Assembly: GCA_033026295.1 (NCBI GenBank)
Contig: CM065182.1
Span: 3,472,001 to 3,536,000, forward strand
Direction of reading: 5' to 3'
Length of the DNA: 64,000 nucleotides
Source: Channa striata
Lineage: Eukaryota; Chordata; Actinopteri; Anabantiformes; Channidae
The notes beneath the pieces are model-generated. The model worked only from the letters and a program-made list of their open reading frames with translations. It made no database searches and was not told the DNA's origin. Positions within the stretch are counted from its first letter, which is position 1. Each line of letters starts with the position of its first letter. Below are positions 59,738 to 64,000 of the stretch, one piece after another. The position numbers and the translations under genes are program-made.

Positions 59738-62700
59738 TGCTGGTTCCCCAGCAGCCTGTCCCCTCCTGTGATGCTGCCACGGTGTGTAGCCGCTTTCAGA
59801 TATTAATTAAACACCCTTACGTGTCATCAACCCCTCCGGTGAGCGGCTCACTCTTTAATTAGACCTGACAAACGCCAGGGAGGAAGACGCACACGCCTCG
59901 CTGGTTTGTGTACAGAGGCACAGGTGTGTTCGACCGGGAGAGTGAAGCTGGGGATGAAGTCGGTGTCTCTCAGTGTTACGTGAAGATCGCTGAGGCCCCA
60001 CGTCGTGAAAACACTTTTTGTTTCACTGGCTTTCAGCTTAAATTCCGTTTTTTGAAGGTGTTGCTCTTTTACACCCTCGATCTCTTGCTTCTGTCGTTAC
60101 ACCTTTTTCTCAGAAATTTTCTAATTGTGGCCTTGGGACTGAAGCCCCGTCAACACACGTGTGATAATATTTCACGTTTGGCATTGTTCACGAATAGGAA
60201 GGAAACGCGAAAATTGACAATGGTTGCGAGACTCACACCTGTAATGTGTCTACGATTACCTGTTGACTGCTGTGTGAACGAGTGTTTTAGCCAATTGCAA
60301 ATCAACCGCTTGTCTTCAGGAAGTGCGGCGAAATCAGCAGCAAAACTTTGCAAAGCAGCTGAATTAGTAAAAAAAGAAATGAAAGCACATGTACATGCAG
60401 CTTTCGCACGAGTTCGGCTTAATTTGATTTATCACACATAAAATAGAAAATGTGTTGCTCTCCTTTAAAAGCTCCCATAGTGTAAAAGCAATCCATAAAT
60501 TAAACGGTAGCTCGTGGTGTTGCCAATCATCTGTGCCATCTGTTCGGGGCAGGAGAAAAAGATGAAGTCCTCCCGGTAACTCGAAACTCCCCTTAAGAGC
60601 TGAAATCACATTGTAAATAAAACCTCTTAAAAATAGCAAAAGGATCCAGTGTAACAGAAAATTCCGATTTGATTTGGACGCAGCTGCCTCTCGTCTGTTC
60701 ACCTACGTCATCGCTTCACAACACACGTCCGAACTTTGCCGCAGCTGAGTTTTGGCTTTTTTTTTTTAGAATAAAAAAAATGGACGGTGTTTGGCGCTTC
60801 AGGGGTTTTTATTTGTGTTGAGTGAAATAACGCGTTTTTCTTCAGCTGAGTTCCGATGAAACGACTTGTTGACACGCACACTTTTTGCAGTGTGCGGTAG
60901 TTAGCCGGACATATTTGTTCTGGGTTGGGGGATTTGGCCGTCCTTCCTTTCACACCGGCCAACTCCGCTCCAGAGCAGAGGCGCCCAGCACGAAGCCCAG
61001 ACTGCGGCTTTGCCAAATTTCCTCCACCAGCAGCTCTGTTCCCCCCCCCCGCGCTGCCTCCTCTCATCCCCTACCCCGTCCTGCACCAGGACCGTGCCAA
61101 CTTTCCGGGCACACACTTTTATCTTCCTCGGAAAGCGCTGCCGTATTGGGCTGGTTTCAGAAATGTTGCAGGTTTGACTAACCTTACTTTGAGTTAATGA
61201 CGGAACTTGACCAAGCGGGACTGCATGCTTAAGCTCCTGAGACTTATCCACCAGGATTGGCACCGTGACACCCTGGAGTGTCCTTCATAATTGGAGCATT
61301 CTCTGGTCTGATTGGAGGGGACGGGAGCTCCTTGCTCTTTGCACTCGTCCGCTCTGTCTCGTGCCACGTGAAGAAGCAGCCCTCATCTTCTGGCTGCAGA
61401 CAGTCGGATGCTTTTGACAGTAGAAGTTGTCCATCAAAAGCTTAAAAACGCACTTTGTTTCGCCTCCACGTCCACATGACGGCCTTTTGATGCTCCAGCG
61501 TTTTGTTAAATCTGATCACGTTCATGGTGCAAACAGTGTTAAAGTTCCTCCTACGTGCACTGAAATATGAGCTGTGTGTGTGCAATAATAATAACATATT
61601 ATTTTTAATTACTCCAGTTGTGCCACTTCTTTCAAACTGCTCACAGTTATTTTCCTTCCGTTTCGGCTTCAGCTCGAGCTTCTCCTCATCTCTCCACTGA
61701 TCTGCCTCTGATGTTGCTCTCCTACTATCACATGACTGGCAGACAACAACACACAACAGGCACATGTGGACACACTTCACACACAATCACAATGCGATTT
61801 TCTGTCGGGCGGACAGAAATGTCTGTCTGCTTTACACTTACTGTACAGATCCAAAGTCACGTGGTGTCGAAATGATGAGAGTCTTTGTCAAGCTTGTGTG
61901 TGTTTGTGTGCGTGTGGAGTTGGTGTGTAGCTGCACATACAATTAAATCAACTCCAAATACCAAAACTGCAGCATTTGTTTGTTTTCAAGTGAGCGCTTT
62001 CTATTCTCATTTTTAGATGATGCATCGCTTTTGAAGAGACTGGAGCCCGACTGTCGCATCGTGACTCGCTTTCAATATGCTGCCACATCCACGCAGCGCG
62101 GCAAATCACCCAGTGTTACATCGAAGGTGTTGATTTTTCATTAACGGCATTTTTCAGTAGCAATTGTTTGGAGATGACAAGTGTGGATTGGAGTGTTGTT
62201 TGTCCTCTCCTCAAACCGAAATGGCTCCAAGGTTCAGCTGTTGAAAACTATCAAAAGCTCGGAGGGTGCAAACGTGCACACGCGCTGACACCGCGCTGAG
62301 TTTTAGGCTTTCAGTGCTAAATTAGCACGAAAGGAGCTGCAGAAAATCCATCGAAATGTAAAAGCAGCATGTGAATGGGCTAAACACGTTCGGTACATTT
62401 AACTTTCATATAACAAATTCTCAGCTGATGCACCGTCTTTTTCTGAACCGTCGTCGTTCTTCTCATTCGTCTTCCTTTCCCACTATCGGCTGCATCCTCG
62501 GAGCCGCCCATTGAAAAACGGATGCCTTCACTGCCGGGTTTGTGTCCGTCTGCCGTGTCAGCAGCAGAGCTGGCGTCGACGCCTCAGCTCGCCCTGACAG
62601 TCAGGGGCTAATGACCTGGAAGGATCCGCGGTCCCGCTGCATATGGGCCACCCCGCCTGCCTGCGGTTCTGGGTTCTGTGTGCACGTCAGGACGTGTCCA

Positions 62701-63689
62701 CGCTTCTGCTCAGGGTGTTTCTGTGCAAACAGCCGACTGGGACCTTCTCTCCAGTGCTCAGGGAGTCCCGGTGCATCTGGGCCTGTGGTCCTCGCTGCTG
62801 GCTGAGTAATTAGGACAGGACATGCTGACCAGTAGAACCCTCAGCTGGGACCATTGACAGAACAAGGACAGATGAAATTATACACCTGGATACTTCACCT
62901 TTTCTTTTTTTTTCCGAGTGGCTTAGTGATCTAAGACCTAAAGTTGGTTTTTGACCCATTTAAAGGACAAAATTAATGTCGCCTTATGTCACAACTGGCC
63001 ATCGTGGACGGGGTCTTCCTCTTTTCCGGCTGTGTTGAGTTGCAGGGTTATTTACAAAGGCCGTTAGGGTGAAAGTTCTGGGTAGAACTCGAAGGTTTCC
63101 TCATGTGTTGTCAATCGTTGCCGGTACGTAACCAGGTGACCCAGAAATAAACCTGTGGATTTTTGTTTGTTTCTGTGGAGCCACATTTGCTCACAGCAAT
63201 GTATGTTGTAATTCTTCTGCTACAAGTAAAGCAGCCGTGCGTCATTAGAGTCGCTCAGTAGATTTTTTTTTCTATTGAAAAAACTGACTGCTTTGTTTAT
63301 GACGTATTATTTGAATGTCAGATCCTGCTTAGCTCACCCGTTGCCTCTTTGAGCATTTGACAGGTTTCAGTTCAGCTGAGTGTAAAAACGCCATCGGGTC
63401 CTTTGGAAGGAGAAAGACTTTTTGTTTGTTGATGCTAATTCAGCTTGAATTTTTGAACCTAATTTGTCTTTCCTCACACTTTCACTAACACTTTGCTGTA
63501 CAACTTCCCTTCCTCGGCATGGACGACTGTACAAACGTGCATGTGGCAAACGGCATCTTCAGGAATTATGCTCCTGTTCAACAGTGTTCAACAGTGTTCA
63601 ACTTTTTCTATGGCTTCATTTAAGGTGCAAATGTGCAATAATGCTTTTAAACGTTTCTGACTTCGCTATATCTAATTATTTCTGTGCTT

Positions 63690-63885
63690 TTAGATGACAT
63701 TAGTAGGAGTAAAGATTATATAATCTGGAGGAGCTCTGGAAAAGCTTACAGATCACAAACGTCACCCGATGACCTAATATGCAATGAAGATTCCTTTCGA
63801 GTGATGTCATCTGGAGGCGTTTTTACGATGAGAAATAGATATTTTAATTTAGGGAAGTTTAATGGCATTTGTTTACATGTGCGAC
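63690..63885 (-). repeat. foldback repeat copy 4 (CCTCCAGATGACATCA family, inverted)
   Basis: Reverse orientation relative to copies 1-3. CTGGAGGAGCTCTGGAAAAGC (63725-63745) matches the GCTTTTCCAGAGCTCC module. GTGATGTCATCTGGAGG (63801-63817) matches the palindrome. GGGAAGTTTAATGGC (63852-63866) is the exact reverse complement of the 15-base GCCATTAAACTTCCC module of copies 1 and 3. Confidence 0.75.
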
Positions 63886-64000
63886 CTGAACTCGAACTCA
63901 GAATGACTGAAGACGTCCTTTAAGTTTGTGTTCATCAGAAGTATGAACCACAACAACTGCAGTAGCACCGAGCACGTGCAAGTCCTGCACGAGCTCGGAC

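Larger units (their letters stand above)
56900..63685. other. intergenic DNA, no gene recognised
   Basis: No supported exon, RNA gene or assignable transposon. Local features are an (ATT)n tract at 58187-58217 and a CTT/CTC-rich tract at about 59690-59737. The 177-codon open frame at 59908-60441 (+) has no recognisable family and no splice context. Confidence 0.45.

Noticed and set aside
59908..60441. 177-codon open frame on the + strand
   Set aside because: The translation changes character along its length, is not recognisable, and lacks exon signals.
62542..62805. Cys-rich 87-codon frame, considered as a follistatin-like (FSTL4) exon
   Set aside because: Cysteine spacing does not fit a follistatin or Kazal domain, and no flanking splice sites support an exon.
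1..64000. CRISPR arrays, operons, rRNA or phage genes
   Set aside because: Nothing of this kind. The direct repeats are microsatellites and the genes are spliced vertebrate genes.

Overview
This window is vertebrate nuclear DNA, almost certainly from a teleost fish. Two multi-exon genes with GT-AG introns lie in the first 23 kb on the + strand. The rest is AT-leaning non-coding DNA with many long CA/GT microsatellites and decayed fish-type transposons (Tc1-like, hAT-like, RTE-type LINE). No prokaryotic, organellar or viral gene was recognised.

Layout. 1-6.5 kb: upstream intergenic DNA with no recognised exon. 6.5-7.6 kb: CpG-rich promoter region. 7.1-16.6 kb: vdac1, the mitochondrial outer-membrane voltage-dependent anion channel 1. 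Eight coding exons join in frame to a 283-residue protein, and the 5' exon is non-coding. 17.1-23.0 kb: kct2, the orthologue of human C5orf15 (keratinocyte-associated transmembrane protein 2). Three exons give a 328-residue type I membrane protein with an acidic lumenal domain and a tail carrying a YxxL sorting motif. The two genes lie head to tail, about 0.5-0.6 kb apart. This matches the adjacent same-strand VDAC1-C5orf15 pair at human 5q31.

23-64 kb holds no exon I can support. In human the next gene in this direction is FSTL4, after a large gene-poor gap, so this stretch is best read as the fish counterpart of that gap. It contains dinucleotide repeats, a Tc1-like remnant (35.4-35.9 kb), a hAT-type non-autonomous element with an intact 8-bp target duplication (45.04-45.55 kb) and an antisense RTE-type LINE remnant (54.7-55.2 kb). 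It also holds a probable inverted-repeat element (55.35-55.59 kb) and four copies of a small foldback repeat built on a CCTCCAGATGACATCA palindrome (28.0, 43.3, 50.5 and 63.8 kb) that I cannot assign to a named family. A TATA/AP-1/splice-donor assembly at 32.1 kb and several enhancer-like patches are the other points of interest.

The two genes do not form a pathway. VDAC1 moves metabolites and ions across the mitochondrial outer membrane. KCT2 looks like a secretory-pathway cargo that recycles through the trans-Golgi network. They share only their ancient linkage and CpG-type promoters. The most interesting novel material is the foldback repeat family, the perfect 20-bp palindrome in the vdac1 promoter, the changed cysteine pattern of VDAC1, a possible intronic polyadenylation isoform of kct2, and the promoter-like unit at 32 kb.
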